A stretch of 64,000 nt of DNA, from contig NZ_CABVQC010000010.1 in assembly GCF_902499175.1 (NCBI RefSeq), positions 62,001 through 126,000 on the forward strand, written 5' to 3'. Position 1 is the stretch's first letter. Each line of letters begins with the position of its first letter. The translations under genes were made by a program, and so were the position numbers. Below the pieces are notes generated by a model, which was not told the DNA's origin, ran no database searches, and was given only the letters and a program-made list of their open reading frames with translations. This DNA comes from Burkholderia aenigmatica (GTDB lineage Bacteria > Pseudomonadota > Gammaproteobacteria > Burkholderiales > Burkholderiaceae). Of the stretch, positions 7,696-15,702 are shown piece by piece.

Positions 7696-10122
7696 ATGAC
7701 ACTCAGAGAGAACCTCGGCTTCGGCTTCATGCGCGATGACGCGCACGTGTATTGCCATGACGACCCGTTGCGGGACCGCGCGGGCAACCTCATCGAAGGC
7801 ATCGTGATCGACGGCTTCCGGCCGTTGTCCCAGTACCTGGCGACGGACGGCGTGCGCGCCTACGCGCGCACGTTCACGTGGTTGCGCTTCACCGTGCTCG
7901 ACGTCGACGCCGCGACGTTTCGACCGCTGGACGAATCGCATGCCGTCGACGCGAACCATGTCTACTTCCAGAACCGCAAGCTGGCTGGCGCGTCGCCCGC
8001 GCGCTTCCGGTTGCTGACCGATGCCTGGGGGCACGACGATCGCTACCTGTATCACTACGGCAAGCGCATGCGCGGTGCGGATCCCGCGACGCTGCGGTGG
8101 GTCGGCGCGTATCTGGTCGATGCGCAGCGGGTCTGGTATGACGGGCGAGAGGTCGAAGGCGCCGAAGCGGCAAGCTTCGTCAGCGCGGACGAGGTGGCGC
8201 AGGATCACGCGACCGACCGGGCGCGGCCGTACCGTTACGGGCACGCGGCCGATCCCGGCTCGCGCGAGAAATGGGAGCGCGACTGGTCGCCGTTTTTTGC
8301 CGCGCACCCCGAGCTGCAAGGCTACTGGTGGCATACCATCGTCGGGCAGACTGCGGTGGATATACCGGCGCAGGAACTCGGCGGCGGGTTCCGGGTAGTC
8401 GGCAACCAAGTGTATCTGCACGACCTGCCGCTGCTCGAACCGGATGCGGCGACGGTCCGGTGGCTCGGCGACTCGTTCATCGCCGACCGGTCGCGACTCT
8501 ACTCATACGCGACGTACCACAAGGGTTTTCTCGACGGCGGCCCGCTTCCCGGCGATCCTGCCCGGTGGCGACATCTGGCCGGGCCGTGGTATCAGGCCGG
8601 TGACCATTGCTATCTGAAGCAGTGGCGCGGTCATTCGGAAGCCGCGAAGGTCGACGGCGAGACATTCGAAGTCCTGAACGACACCTACGCGAAGGATCGC
8701 AATGGCGTGCTGTGCATGCTGGTCCGCAAGCGCGGTATCGATCCGGCACGGATCGAAGCCGTCGGCGACTATTACCTGCGCGATGGCGACCGGTTGTTCT
8801 ATTTCGGCAAGGAAGTGAAGGCCCGGTTCGATGGCGCGACCGCCGAAGTCGTCGGGCCCGGCTTCCTGCGCGACGGGCAGGGGCGGTTGCTGCACGACAA
8901 CCAGCCATATCGGCGCGGTGTCGATGGCGCGACGCTCGCGTTCCTCTCGGAATATTTCGCACGGGACCGTGCGCGAGTCTACGTCTATTGCAACGGTGCC
9001 GAACTCGTGCCGCTGCCGGGCGTCGATCCGGCCGGCTTTCGCCTCGAGCAGCCGGATACCGGCACGGACGGTAGCCGCCGCTATGTGTATCAGGCGTGGC
9101 TTGCCGCATGGCGCGCGCGGCACCGGGCGCCGATGCCCGACTACGTGCCGCCGGATTACGTGGCGCCCGAAGCGGGCGCGCAGGCCGCTGCCGCTCCGGC
9201 GCTCGAATCGGTATCGGCGCATGCGTCGTCGCAAGTAGCGCTCGCCGGGACGGTTGCGGCCCGTCGTGCGTGCGTGCTCGAATGGACGCGCGACGCAAAG
9301 GGGGATCCGCGCCTCGTCGTGGCTGGCGAAGGATTCTGCGACATCTGGGATCTTGCGCAGCGACGGGTGGTCGCGTCGTTCGAACTGCCGCGTCCGTTCG
9401 TGCCGGACGAAGCGGATGCGACGGCCACGGACCGGCTGCGCAACCTGCCGGTGAGCGCATCGGCCGATGCGGCGCTGTCGACGCTGATCGTCGCGTACTG
9501 GGACAACACGGCGCTTTACCGGGTCGACGCCGCGAGCGGTGCGGCGCACCTGTGCTGGCGCGCCGAAAGCCGGTACGACTATCTGGAGCGGATCCACCTG
9601 TCATCCGACGCGCGCGAAGCGTGGGTGCGCGTCCGCAACCGGCTCTACCGTGTGCCGCTCACCGACGGCGGCACGCTCGACGTGCTCGATTACGACCTGG
9701 CCGACCAGCGCTTCCACGATGCGCCATTCGCGGTGAGCGCCGGCCGGCGTCGCCGTGCGTTCGCACGGGACGAGGCGTTGACGGTGCGTACGGAGGGCGA
9801 GGCCGATTGCGAATTGCCGGGGGCGGACAACGGCTTCCCCTGCGCGTTTTCCGACGACGGCGCCAGCGTGCTGGCGCGCGATGCGAAATGCGTGTTGCGC
9901 GAGTTCGATGTCGGCAGCGGCAAGCGGCTCGCGTTGCATCGCGGCGGCTGGTGCGAGCGGAAGTGGTTCAAGAGCCAGGCCGGCTGGATCGACGGGCGTC
10001 CGGTGTTTGCCGGCCTGCCGAAGAGCGGGCGCGGCGAGGTCGATATCTGGGATGCACTCGACGACCGGCTGCTGTTTCGCATCGAGGCCGCCACGTGCGT
10101 ACCCGAACCGGACGCGGGCTGA
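7696..10122 (+). CDS. Large DKNYY-repeat protein with C-terminal propeller-like region
   Basis: An 808-residue protein without signal peptide or membrane helix. Residues 10-470 are built of DKNYY-family repeats: units of about 35-50 residues such as HVYFQNRKLAGASPARFRLL, YLYHYGKRMRGADPATLRWV and LFYFGKEVKARFDGATAEVV, each holding Tyr-x-x-x-G/N-K/R plus Ala-Asp-x-x-T/S. After an Ala-rich linker (about residues 480-520) the second half has WD40/beta-propeller-like strands (GFCDIWDLAQRRVVASFELP; DIWDALDDRLLFRIEA). Function of the family is unknown; the repeats probably make a beta-rich binding surface. It stands alone with no clear ribosome site. The two-part architecture is what makes it notable. 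Confidence 0.75.
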   Translation: MTLRENLGFGFMRDDAHVYCHDDPLRDRAGNLIEGIVIDGFRPLSQYLATDGVRAYARTFTWLRFTVLDVDAATFRPLDESHAVDANHVYFQNRKLAGASPARFRLLTDAWGHDDRYLYHYGKRMRGADPATLRWVGAYLVDAQRVWYDGREVEGAEAASFVSADEVAQDHATDRARPYRYGHAADPGSREKWERDWSPFFAAHPELQGYWWHTIVGQTAVDIPAQELGGGFRVVGNQVYLHDLPLLEPDAATVRWLGDSFIADRSRLYSYATYHKGFLDGGPLPGDPARWRHLAGPWYQAGDHCYLKQWRGHSEAAKVDGETFEVLNDTYAKDRNGVLCMLVRKRGIDPARIEAVGDYYLRDGDRLFYFGKEVKARFDGATAEVVGPGFLRDGQGRLLHDNQPYRRGVDGATLAFLSEYFARDRARVYVYCNGAELVPLPGVDPAGFRLEQPDTGTDGSRRYVYQAWLAAWRARHRAPMPDYVPPDYVAPEAGAQAAAAPALESVSAHASSQVALAGTVAARRACVLEWTRDAKGDPRLVVAGEGFCDIWDLAQRRVVASFELPRPFVPDEADATATDRLRNLPVSASADAALSTLIVAYWDNTALYRVDAASGAAHLCWRAESRYDYLERIHLSSDAREAWVRVRNRLYRVPLTDGGTLDVLDYDLADQRFHDAPFAVSAGRRRRAFARDEALTVRTEGEADCELPGADNGFPCAFSDDGASVLARDAKCVLREFDVGSGKRLALHRGGWCERKWFKSQAGWIDGRPVFAGLPKSGRGEVDIWDALDDRLLFRIEAATCVPEPDAG

Positions 10123-10172
10123 CGCGGTCGCGGCGACGTTTTTCCGGCGTTCGTGGAATGAATGTCGGGAGA

Positions 10173-10198
10173 GTCTGCAGGCCGCGCAGCCTGCAGAC
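10173..10198. promoter_or_regulatory. Perfect 10-bp inverted repeat upstream of the nitronate monooxygenase-like gene
   Basis: Arms GTCTGCAGGC (10173-10182) and GCCTGCAGAC (10189-10198) are perfectly complementary around a 6-base loop. No T tract follows, so a classical terminator is unlikely; it may be a weak terminator for the DKNYY gene, 50 bases upstream, or an operator. Confidence 0.4.
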
Positions 10199-10264
10199 GC
10201 GATCGCACCGTGGTGCAACCAACGCAATGGCAAGCCCGATGATGCGATCAGGGGCGTCCTTGAC

Positions 10265-10294
10265 CGAAGAGGCGAGACGCACTCGGCCTCTTCG
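10265..10294. promoter_or_regulatory. Second perfect inverted repeat upstream of the nitronate monooxygenase-like gene
   Basis: Arms CGAAGAGGC (10265-10273) and GCCTCTTCG (10286-10294), 9 bases each, 12-base spacer. It ends 60 bases before the start at 10355, where an operator would be expected. No regulator gene is next to it. Confidence 0.4.
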
Positions 10295-10354
10295 CAAGAC
10301 TGCCTTGTAACATGCTCTTTTGCGACATTCACATCTTCCCCAAGGACGATTCCG

Positions 10355-11425
10355 ATGACGATGCTGCCTTCCCGTTTGCCGCTGATCCAGGCCCCGATGG
10401 TGGGCTCGCTGAGTCCGCTTGCGATTGCGGTATGCGAAGCCGGCGGGCTCGGCTCGCTCGCGTGCGCGGCGCTCGGCCCGCAGCAACTGCGCGACGAGAT
10501 CGCGGCGATCCGCGCCCGCACGCCCGCACCGTTCAACGTGAACTTCTTCTGCCATACGCCGCCGGCGCCCGACGCCGAGGTCGACGCGCGCTGGCGTGCT
10601 GCGCTCGCCGGCTACTACGCGGAAGCCGGGCTCGATCCGGCCGGCGTGAAGGGCGGCCCCGGCCGCGCGCCGTTCGACGATGCGATGTGCGCGGTCGTCG
10701 AGGAATGGCGGCCGGCTGTCGTGAGCTTCCACTTCGGGTTGCCGGACGACCCGCTGCTCGATCGCGTGCGGCGCACGGGTGCGCTGGTCGTGTCGTCCGC
10801 GACGACCGTCGAGGAAGCGCGCTGGCTGGATGCGCGCGGCGTCGACGCGATCGTCGCGCAGGGCGCGGAGGCCGGCGGTCATCGCGGAATGTTCCTGACC
10901 GACGACATCCACGCGCAACCGGGCCTGTTCGCGTTGCTGCCGCAGATCGTCGACGCGGTGCGCGCGCCGGTGATCGCGGCCGGCGCGATCGCCGACGGGC
11001 GGGGCATCGCGGCCGCGTTCGCGCTCGGCGCGCGCGCGGTGCAGATCGGCACCGGCTATCTGCTGACGCCGCAGGCCGGCCGCTCGGCGCAGCATCGCGC
11101 GGCGGTGCGTGCCGCGCGCGACGACGGCACGCGCATGACCAACCTGTACACGGGCCGCCCCGCGCGCGGGCTGCTGACGCGCTTCATGCGCGAGCAGGGG
11201 CCGATGAGCGCGCTCGCGCCGGCGTTCCCGCTCGCGACGGCCGCGGTCGATCCGCTGCGCGGCGCGTTCGAGCGGCAAGGCCGCGACGACTTCTCGCTGC
11301 TGTGGTCGGGCGAGGCTGCGGCGCTCGCGCGTGAAGAGGAGGCGGGCGAACTGACGCGACGCCTGTGGCGCGACGCGCTGGCGTGCGCGGCAGGGCTGCG
11401 CGACGCGTTCCCGCAGGCGGTCTGA
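10355..11425 (+). CDS. Nitronate monooxygenase-family FMN oxidoreductase
   Basis: A 356-residue TIM-barrel flavoprotein of the 2-nitropropane dioxygenase/nitronate monooxygenase family. Motifs: LPLIQAPMVG at the N-terminus, VSFHFGLP, the FMN phosphate and substrate loop VAQGAEAGGHRG with the class I histidine, then GAIADGRG and ARAVQIGTGYL. Such enzymes oxidise alkyl nitronates, including the toxin propionate-3-nitronate, with oxygen and FMN; some members are quinone reductases instead, and the exact substrate is not shown. The start at 10355 is followed two codons later by another ATG (10361), so the N-terminus could be two residues shorter. Two perfect inverted repeats lie upstream. Confidence 0.85.
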   Translation: MTMLPSRLPLIQAPMVGSLSPLAIAVCEAGGLGSLACAALGPQQLRDEIAAIRARTPAPFNVNFFCHTPPAPDAEVDARWRAALAGYYAEAGLDPAGVKGGPGRAPFDDAMCAVVEEWRPAVVSFHFGLPDDPLLDRVRRTGALVVSSATTVEEARWLDARGVDAIVAQGAEAGGHRGMFLTDDIHAQPGLFALLPQIVDAVRAPVIAAGAIADGRGIAAAFALGARAVQIGTGYLLTPQAGRSAQHRAAVRAARDDGTRMTNLYTGRPARGLLTRFMREQGPMSALAPAFPLATAAVDPLRGAFERQGRDDFSLLWSGEAAALAREEEAGELTRRLWRDALACAAGLRDAFPQAV

Positions 11426-11504
11426 ACGACCGGGAAGGGGCGCCGGCGCGGGTGCATCGGCGTATGATCTGGGTTTTCGTCAGCCCGATCCAGGCACCCC
11501 CACC

Positions 11505-12959
11505 ATGACCTCCGTCGACACTACCCCCGTCCTCGACCATGACAAGCTCGTTACCTTCATCGAGCGCAAGTGGAACGATGAAATCCTCCACGCGTTGACC
11601 GACTACATCGCGATCCCCGCGAAGAGCCCCGCATTCGACCCCGACTGGGCGAAGCGCGGCTATCTCGAGCGGGTGGTCACCGATGCCGCGCAGTGGGCCG
11701 AGCGGCAGCCCGTGAAGGGACTGAAGCTCGAAATCGTGCGCCTGCCGGGCCGCACGCCGGTGATCTTCTTCGAATCTCCCGCCACGCGTTCGGGCAGCAC
11801 CGACACGATCCTGCTGTACGGCCACCTCGACAAGCAGCCCGAATTCGACGGCTGGCGCGCGGACCTCGGCCCGTGGACGCCGAAGTACGAGAACGGCAAG
11901 CTGTACGGCCGCGGCGGCGCGGACGACGGCTATGCGATCTACGCGAGCCTCGCCGCGCTCGGCGCGCTCGACGAGCAGGGCATCGAGCGGCCGCGCTGCG
12001 TCGGCCTGATCGAGACCTGCGAGGAGTCGGGCAGCTACGACCTGCTGCCGTACGTCGACGCGCTGCGCGACCGGCTCGGCCAGGTGTCGCTCGTCGTGTG
12101 CCTCGATTCGGGCGCCGGCAACTACGACCAGATGTGGCTCACCACGTCGCTGCGCGGGCTCGTGTCCGGCGACCTGCAGGTCGAGGTGCTCGAGGAAGGC
12201 GTGCACTCGGGCGTCTTCGGCGGCATCGCGCCGTCGAGCTTCCGCGTGATGCGCCAGTTGTTCGAGCGCCTCGAAGACGCGAAGAACGGCAACTTGCTGC
12301 CGGGCGTGTTCCATTGCGAGATTCCCGACAGCCGCGTGCGCGAAGCCGACGCGGCCGCGTCGATCCTCGGCGACGCCGTGTGGAAGGGGCTGCCGTGGGC
12401 GTGCGGCGCGGACGGCAAGCCGGTGCTGCCGACCACGACCGATCCGCGCGAGGCGCTGTTGAATTCGACGTGGCGTCCGTCGCTGTCGGTGACGGGCGCG
12501 GCCGGCATGCCGGCGCTGGCGGATGCGGGCAACGTGCTGCGTCCGCGCACCGCGTTCAAGCTGTCGCTGCGTCTGCCGCCGCTCGTCGACGCCGCGCAGG
12601 CCGTGCAGCAGCTGAAGGAACTGCTCGAACTCGATCCGCCGTACAACGCGAAGGTCACGTTCAAGCCGGACGCGGGCGCCGCGACCGGCTGGAGCGCACC
12701 GGATCTCGCGCCGTGGCTCGCGTCGTCGCTCGATGCCGCGTCGCGCCGCCACTTCGGCGCCGATTGCGCGTACATGGGCCTCGGCGGCACGATCCCGCTG
12801 ATGAATGTGCTGCAGGAAGGATTCCCGTCCGCGCAGTTCATGGTGTGCGGCGTGCTCGGGCCGAAGTCGAACGCGCACGGTCCGAACGAATTCCTGCACG
12901 TGCCGTACGCGAAGAAGCTGACGGCGGCGGTCGCGGACGTGATCGCGACCGCGCGCTGA
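11505..12959 (+). CDS. M20 family metallopeptidase (dipeptidase-like)
   Basis: A 484-residue cytoplasmic zinc peptidase. The M20 metal ligands are readable: His107 and catalytic Asp109 in LLYGHLDKQPEFDGW, the bridging Asp140 in GRGGADDGY, and the Glu pair in ETCEESGSYDL (about 173-174). The segment around residues 225-245 (LEEGVHSGVFGG) is the start of the dimerisation (lid) domain, and GPKSNAHGPNEFLHVPYAKK near the end carries the last His ligand. Length and motifs fit the non-specific dipeptidase/CNDP branch rather than ArgE or DapE. It stands 40 bases before the dehydrogenase gene on the same strand and may share its transcript. Confidence 0.9.
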   Translation: MTSVDTTPVLDHDKLVTFIERKWNDEILHALTDYIAIPAKSPAFDPDWAKRGYLERVVTDAAQWAERQPVKGLKLEIVRLPGRTPVIFFESPATRSGSTDTILLYGHLDKQPEFDGWRADLGPWTPKYENGKLYGRGGADDGYAIYASLAALGALDEQGIERPRCVGLIETCEESGSYDLLPYVDALRDRLGQVSLVVCLDSGAGNYDQMWLTTSLRGLVSGDLQVEVLEEGVHSGVFGGIAPSSFRVMRQLFERLEDAKNGNLLPGVFHCEIPDSRVREADAAASILGDAVWKGLPWACGADGKPVLPTTTDPREALLNSTWRPSLSVTGAAGMPALADAGNVLRPRTAFKLSLRLPPLVDAAQAVQQLKELLELDPPYNAKVTFKPDAGAATGWSAPDLAPWLASSLDAASRRHFGADCAYMGLGGTIPLMNVLQEGFPSAQFMVCGVLGPKSNAHGPNEFLHVPYAKKLTAAVADVIATAR

Positions 12960-12999
12960 GCGTGACAACTGCCCGACCCGACTTGACGGAGCCTTGCCG

Positions 13000-14109
13000 A
13001 TGACCGCACTGCCGACGCCCGATACCGAACCGCTGCGCATGCGCGCCGAACCGCTGCATGCATTCGTCGCGGCACTCTGGGAACGGGCGGGCAGCAGCGA
13101 GCGCGAAGCAACGCTCGTCGCCGATCATCTGGTCGGCGCGAATCTCGCGGGCCACGATTCGCACGGGATCGGGATGATTCCGAACTACGTCGCGTCGTGG
13201 CGGGAAGGGCAGTTGCAGTTGAACGGGCATGCGTCGATCGTCCGCGACGGCGGTGCGGTGCTGACGATCGACGGCGGGCGCGGCTTCGGCCAGGTGATCG
13301 CGTTCGAGGCGATGGTCGAGGGGATCGAGCGCGCGCGACGCATGGGCATCTGCGCGATCGGGCTGCGTGACGTGCATCACCTTGGCCGCATCGGGCACTG
13401 GGCCGAGCAGTGCGCGCGCTCGGGGCTCGTGTCGTTCCACTTCGTCAACGTGCCGGGCGACCTGCTGGTCGCGCCGCTGCACGGCACCGATCCGCGCTTC
13501 GGCACGAATCCGTTCTGCGCCGCGTATCCGCGTGCGGGCAGGCCGCCGCTGCTGCTCGATTTCGCGACGAGCGCGATCGCGTACGGCAAGACGCGCGTCG
13601 CGTACAACCAGGGCAAGCGCGTGCCGGCCGGGTCGCTGATCGATCATCGCGGCCAGCCGACCGACGATCCGGCCGTGATGCACGAGCAGCCGTTCGGCGC
13701 GCTGCTGCCGTTCGGGCTGCACAAGGGCTATGCGCTGGCGGCGATGTGCGAGATTTTCGGCGGCGCGCTCGTCGGCGGGCATACGACCTACGGCGACACG
13801 CTGCAGAAGACGAGCGCGATCGTCAACGGGATGCTGTCGGTGCTGATCGATCCGAACGCATTCGATGCGGCCGATGCCGAGCGCGAAGCCGATGCGTTCG
13901 TCGCCTGGGCGAAGGCGTCGCCGCAGGCCGGTGATGCGCCGGTGCAGGTACCCGGCGAACCGGAAGAGGCCAGCCGCGCGGCGCGCGGTGTCGGCGGCAT
14001 CCCGGTCGACCGCGCGACGTGGCGGCAGATTCGCGAGAGCGCGGCGGCAGTCGGCTTCGACGACGCGGCGCTCGACACGTGGACGCGGCGCTGCACGGGG
14101 CGCGCATGA
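13000..14109 (+). CDS. Ldh family malate/L-lactate/hydroxycarboxylate dehydrogenase
   Basis: A 369-residue NAD(P)H-dependent oxidoreductase of the Ldh2/MDH2/YlbC family, unrelated in fold to classical lactate dehydrogenases. Family motifs are AGHDSHGIGMIPNYV (around residue 45), DVHHLGRIGHWAEQ (catalytic His region, about 125), FGTNPFCAAYPR and LLDFATSAIAYGK (NAD-binding), and LLPFGLHKGYALA. It resembles the hydroxycarboxylate dehydrogenase B (YbiC) type, but substrate cannot be assigned from sequence. The ATG at 13000 has GGAG just upstream, which decides it over a TTG at 12994. Its stop overlaps the next start (ATGA), so the two are translationally coupled. Confidence 0.85.
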   Translation: MTALPTPDTEPLRMRAEPLHAFVAALWERAGSSEREATLVADHLVGANLAGHDSHGIGMIPNYVASWREGQLQLNGHASIVRDGGAVLTIDGGRGFGQVIAFEAMVEGIERARRMGICAIGLRDVHHLGRIGHWAEQCARSGLVSFHFVNVPGDLLVAPLHGTDPRFGTNPFCAAYPRAGRPPLLLDFATSAIAYGKTRVAYNQGKRVPAGSLIDHRGQPTDDPAVMHEQPFGALLPFGLHKGYALAAMCEIFGGALVGGHTTYGDTLQKTSAIVNGMLSVLIDPNAFDAADAEREADAFVAWAKASPQAGDAPVQVPGEPEEASRAARGVGGIPVDRATWRQIRESAAAVGFDDAALDTWTRRCTGRA

Positions 14110-14747
14110 GCTGGCAGTCGGAGAAGGCGCACGGCGAGGAGATCGCGTATCAGCTCGCGCCGCTCGGCAACGTCACGGTTGTGCGGTTCTTCAGCGGTGC
14201 GGCGATGCGGCTCGATGGCGTGATGTTCGGCTTCATGTCGCGCGGGTCGCTGTTCCTGCGTGTGGATGACGTGAACCGTCCGGCGTTCGTCGCGGCGGGG
14301 ATGGGGCCGTTCTCGTACGAGCGGCCGACGCGCACGGTTTCGCTCGACGGCTATTACGAAACGCCGGCCGACGTGCTCGAGGACGCCGGCGCGCTGTTCG
14401 ACTGGTGCCGCAGCGCGTATCGCGCGGCGTTGCTGGCGGGGCCGCCGAAGCGCAAGGCGAGGGCGGTGGCGAAACCTGTGGCCGAAGGGAAGGCGGCGGG
14501 GGCACGGACTAAGAAGCCGGTGGCGAAATCGGTGGGGAGGCCGGTAGCGAAACCGGCGACGAAACCGACAGCGAAACCGGCGGCAAAACCAGCAGCGCAA
14601 CCGACAGCGAAACCGACGGCGAAACCGGTGGCAAAGCCGACAGCGAAACCACCAGCAAAACCGGTAGTGAAACCAGCAGCAAAGTCGACAGCGAAACCGA
14701 TAGCAAAGCCGGCACCGAAACCACCGGCGAAACGCAAGCAAACTTAA
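14106..14747 (+). CDS. TfoX/Sxy N-terminal domain protein with Lys-Pro-Ala repeat tail
   Basis: A 213-residue protein with two unlike parts. Residues 1-105 are a TfoX N-terminal domain (VRFFSGAAMRLDGVMFGFMSR; FLRVDDVNRPAF; GMGPFSYERP), the domain of the competence regulator Sxy; in most Burkholderia members it stands alone and its role is unknown. Residues 115-213 are a low-complexity basic tail of repeated A-K-P-x units with many Lys and Pro, like the C-terminal tails of histone H1-like and other DNA-binding bacterial proteins. The start overlaps the dehydrogenase stop by four bases. A DNA-binding role is inferred from the tail only. Confidence 0.85.
   Translation: MSWQSEKAHGEEIAYQLAPLGNVTVVRFFSGAAMRLDGVMFGFMSRGSLFLRVDDVNRPAFVAAGMGPFSYERPTRTVSLDGYYETPADVLEDAGALFDWCRSAYRAALLAGPPKRKARAVAKPVAEGKAAGARTKKPVAKSVGRPVAKPATKPTAKPAAKPAAQPTAKPTAKPVAKPTAKPPAKPVVKPAAKSTAKPIAKPAPKPPAKRKQT
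14505..14745 (+). repeat. Tandem short repeats coding for the Lys-Pro-Ala tail
   Basis: About twenty imperfect copies of a 12-base unit close to GCGAAACCGACA (variants GCAAAGCCGGCA, GTGAAACCAGCA). Because the unit is a multiple of three, gain or loss of copies would change only tail length. It uses more A and less G/C at third positions than the surrounding genes, as is typical for repeat expansions. Confidence 0.8.
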
Positions 14748-15056
14748 TACCGATCGAGCGAAGCGACAGCTTCGCGCATTTCGTTTTCCTTTCTTTCGAT
14801 CTCGAACGCCGGCCGATACGCATGGTGCGCGGCGCGTGATGCCCGGCGGCGCGCACCGCACAGGTGCGCAAAAACCTCCGGCTTGCCGCACCGCACATCC
14901 CCATGCTTCACAACGGCGGCCTCGGCGTTTATGATCGGCGCGGATCGCACCCGTGCCTGGCGCAACCCGTGCCGGCCTCGCCGCCGGCCCCGCGAACGGC
15001 GCATCGTACGCCGTGCGGGACGCTTCCCCACTCATCATTCCAGACGGAGACAGCCG
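14748..15056. other. 309-base gene-free stretch with a terminator at its left end
   Basis: The left end holds the terminator hairpin described separately. The remainder, up to the NnrU start, shows no supportable gene or clear promoter; it presumably carries the NnrU promoter. Confidence 0.5.
14758..14795 (+). terminator. Probable intrinsic terminator after the TfoX-domain gene
   Basis: Hairpin GCGAAGC (14758-14764), tetraloop GACA, GCTTCGC (14769-14775), followed by a T-rich stretch with TTTCGTTTTCCTTTCTTTC. It begins 11 bases after the stop and would end the M20-dehydrogenase-TfoX transcript. Confidence 0.6.
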
Positions 15057-15635
15057 ATGCTCGTCCTGATTCTCGGTTTAGCGATCTTCCTCGGTGTGCA
15101 CTCGATCCGGATCGTCGCGGACGGCTGGCGGTCGGCGACGATCGCGCGGATCGGCGAGAAACGCTGGAAGGGCCCCTATGCGATCGCGTCGATCGTCGGT
15201 TTCGTGCTGATCATCTGGGGGTACGGCATGGCGCGCCAGGGCGCGACGCTGCTGTGGGTGTCGCCGGTCGGTGTGCGCCACCTCACCGGCATGCTGACCG
15301 CGATCGCCTTCGTGCTGATCGCCGCCTCCTACGTGCCCGGCAACCGCATCAAGACGCTGGTCGGTCATCCGATGGTGGCCGGCGTGGCGGTGTGGGCGAT
15401 CGCGCACCTGCTCGCGAACGGCACGCTGCACGCCGTCGTGCTGTTCGGTGCCTTCTTCGTGTGGTCGCTCGTCGATTTCGTCGTGTGGCGCGCGCGTGAC
15501 CGCCGCGATGGCGTCCGCTATCCGGCGGGCAAGCTGTCGGGCGACGCCGTGGCGATCGTGGCCGGGCTCGTCGTGTGGGCCGTCTTCGCGCTGTTCCTGC
15601 ACGGCTGGCTGATCGGCGTGCGGCCGTTCGGCTGA
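15057..15635 (+). CDS. NnrU family membrane protein
   Basis: A 192-residue inner-membrane protein with about six hydrophobic helices, starting MLVLILGLAIFLGVHSIRIV. The family patterns HSIRI, GPYAIASIVGFVLIIWGYG, RHLTGMLTAIAFVLIAASYVPGN and HPMVAGVAVWAIAHLLANG are all present and contain the conserved His and Asn residues. NnrU was named for its location in denitrification clusters; it resembles the isoprenoid/haem-related methyltransferase-like membrane folds, but its biochemical job is not established. There are no denitrification genes here. The ATG at 15057 has GACGGAGACAG upstream. It converges with the amino-acid permease gene. Confidence 0.85.
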   Translation: MLVLILGLAIFLGVHSIRIVADGWRSATIARIGEKRWKGPYAIASIVGFVLIIWGYGMARQGATLLWVSPVGVRHLTGMLTAIAFVLIAASYVPGNRIKTLVGHPMVAGVAVWAIAHLLANGTLHAVVLFGAFFVWSLVDFVVWRARDRRDGVRYPAGKLSGDAVAIVAGLVVWAVFALFLHGWLIGVRPFG

Positions 15636-15663
15636 GCGGCCGAGAGGTTGGGCGATTGAGCGG

Positions 15664-15681
15664 CGGCACGCCGGCGTGCCG
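15664..15681. terminator. Perfect 18-bp palindrome between convergent nnrU-like and permease genes
   Basis: CGGCACGCC (15664-15672) directly followed by GGCGTGCCG (15673-15681); with a small bulge the pairing extends outwards to GAG/CTC. There is no T tract on either side. Its place between two convergent stops suggests a two-way transcription barrier. Confidence 0.4.
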
Positions 15682-15702
15682 CTCGCTCGCCGAGGGTAAC
15701 GG

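Noticed and set aside
14505-14745. Repeats as a CRISPR-like or minisatellite array outside a gene
   Set aside because: Repeat unit is 12 bases, in frame, no spacers; it simply encodes the Lys-Pro-Ala tail.
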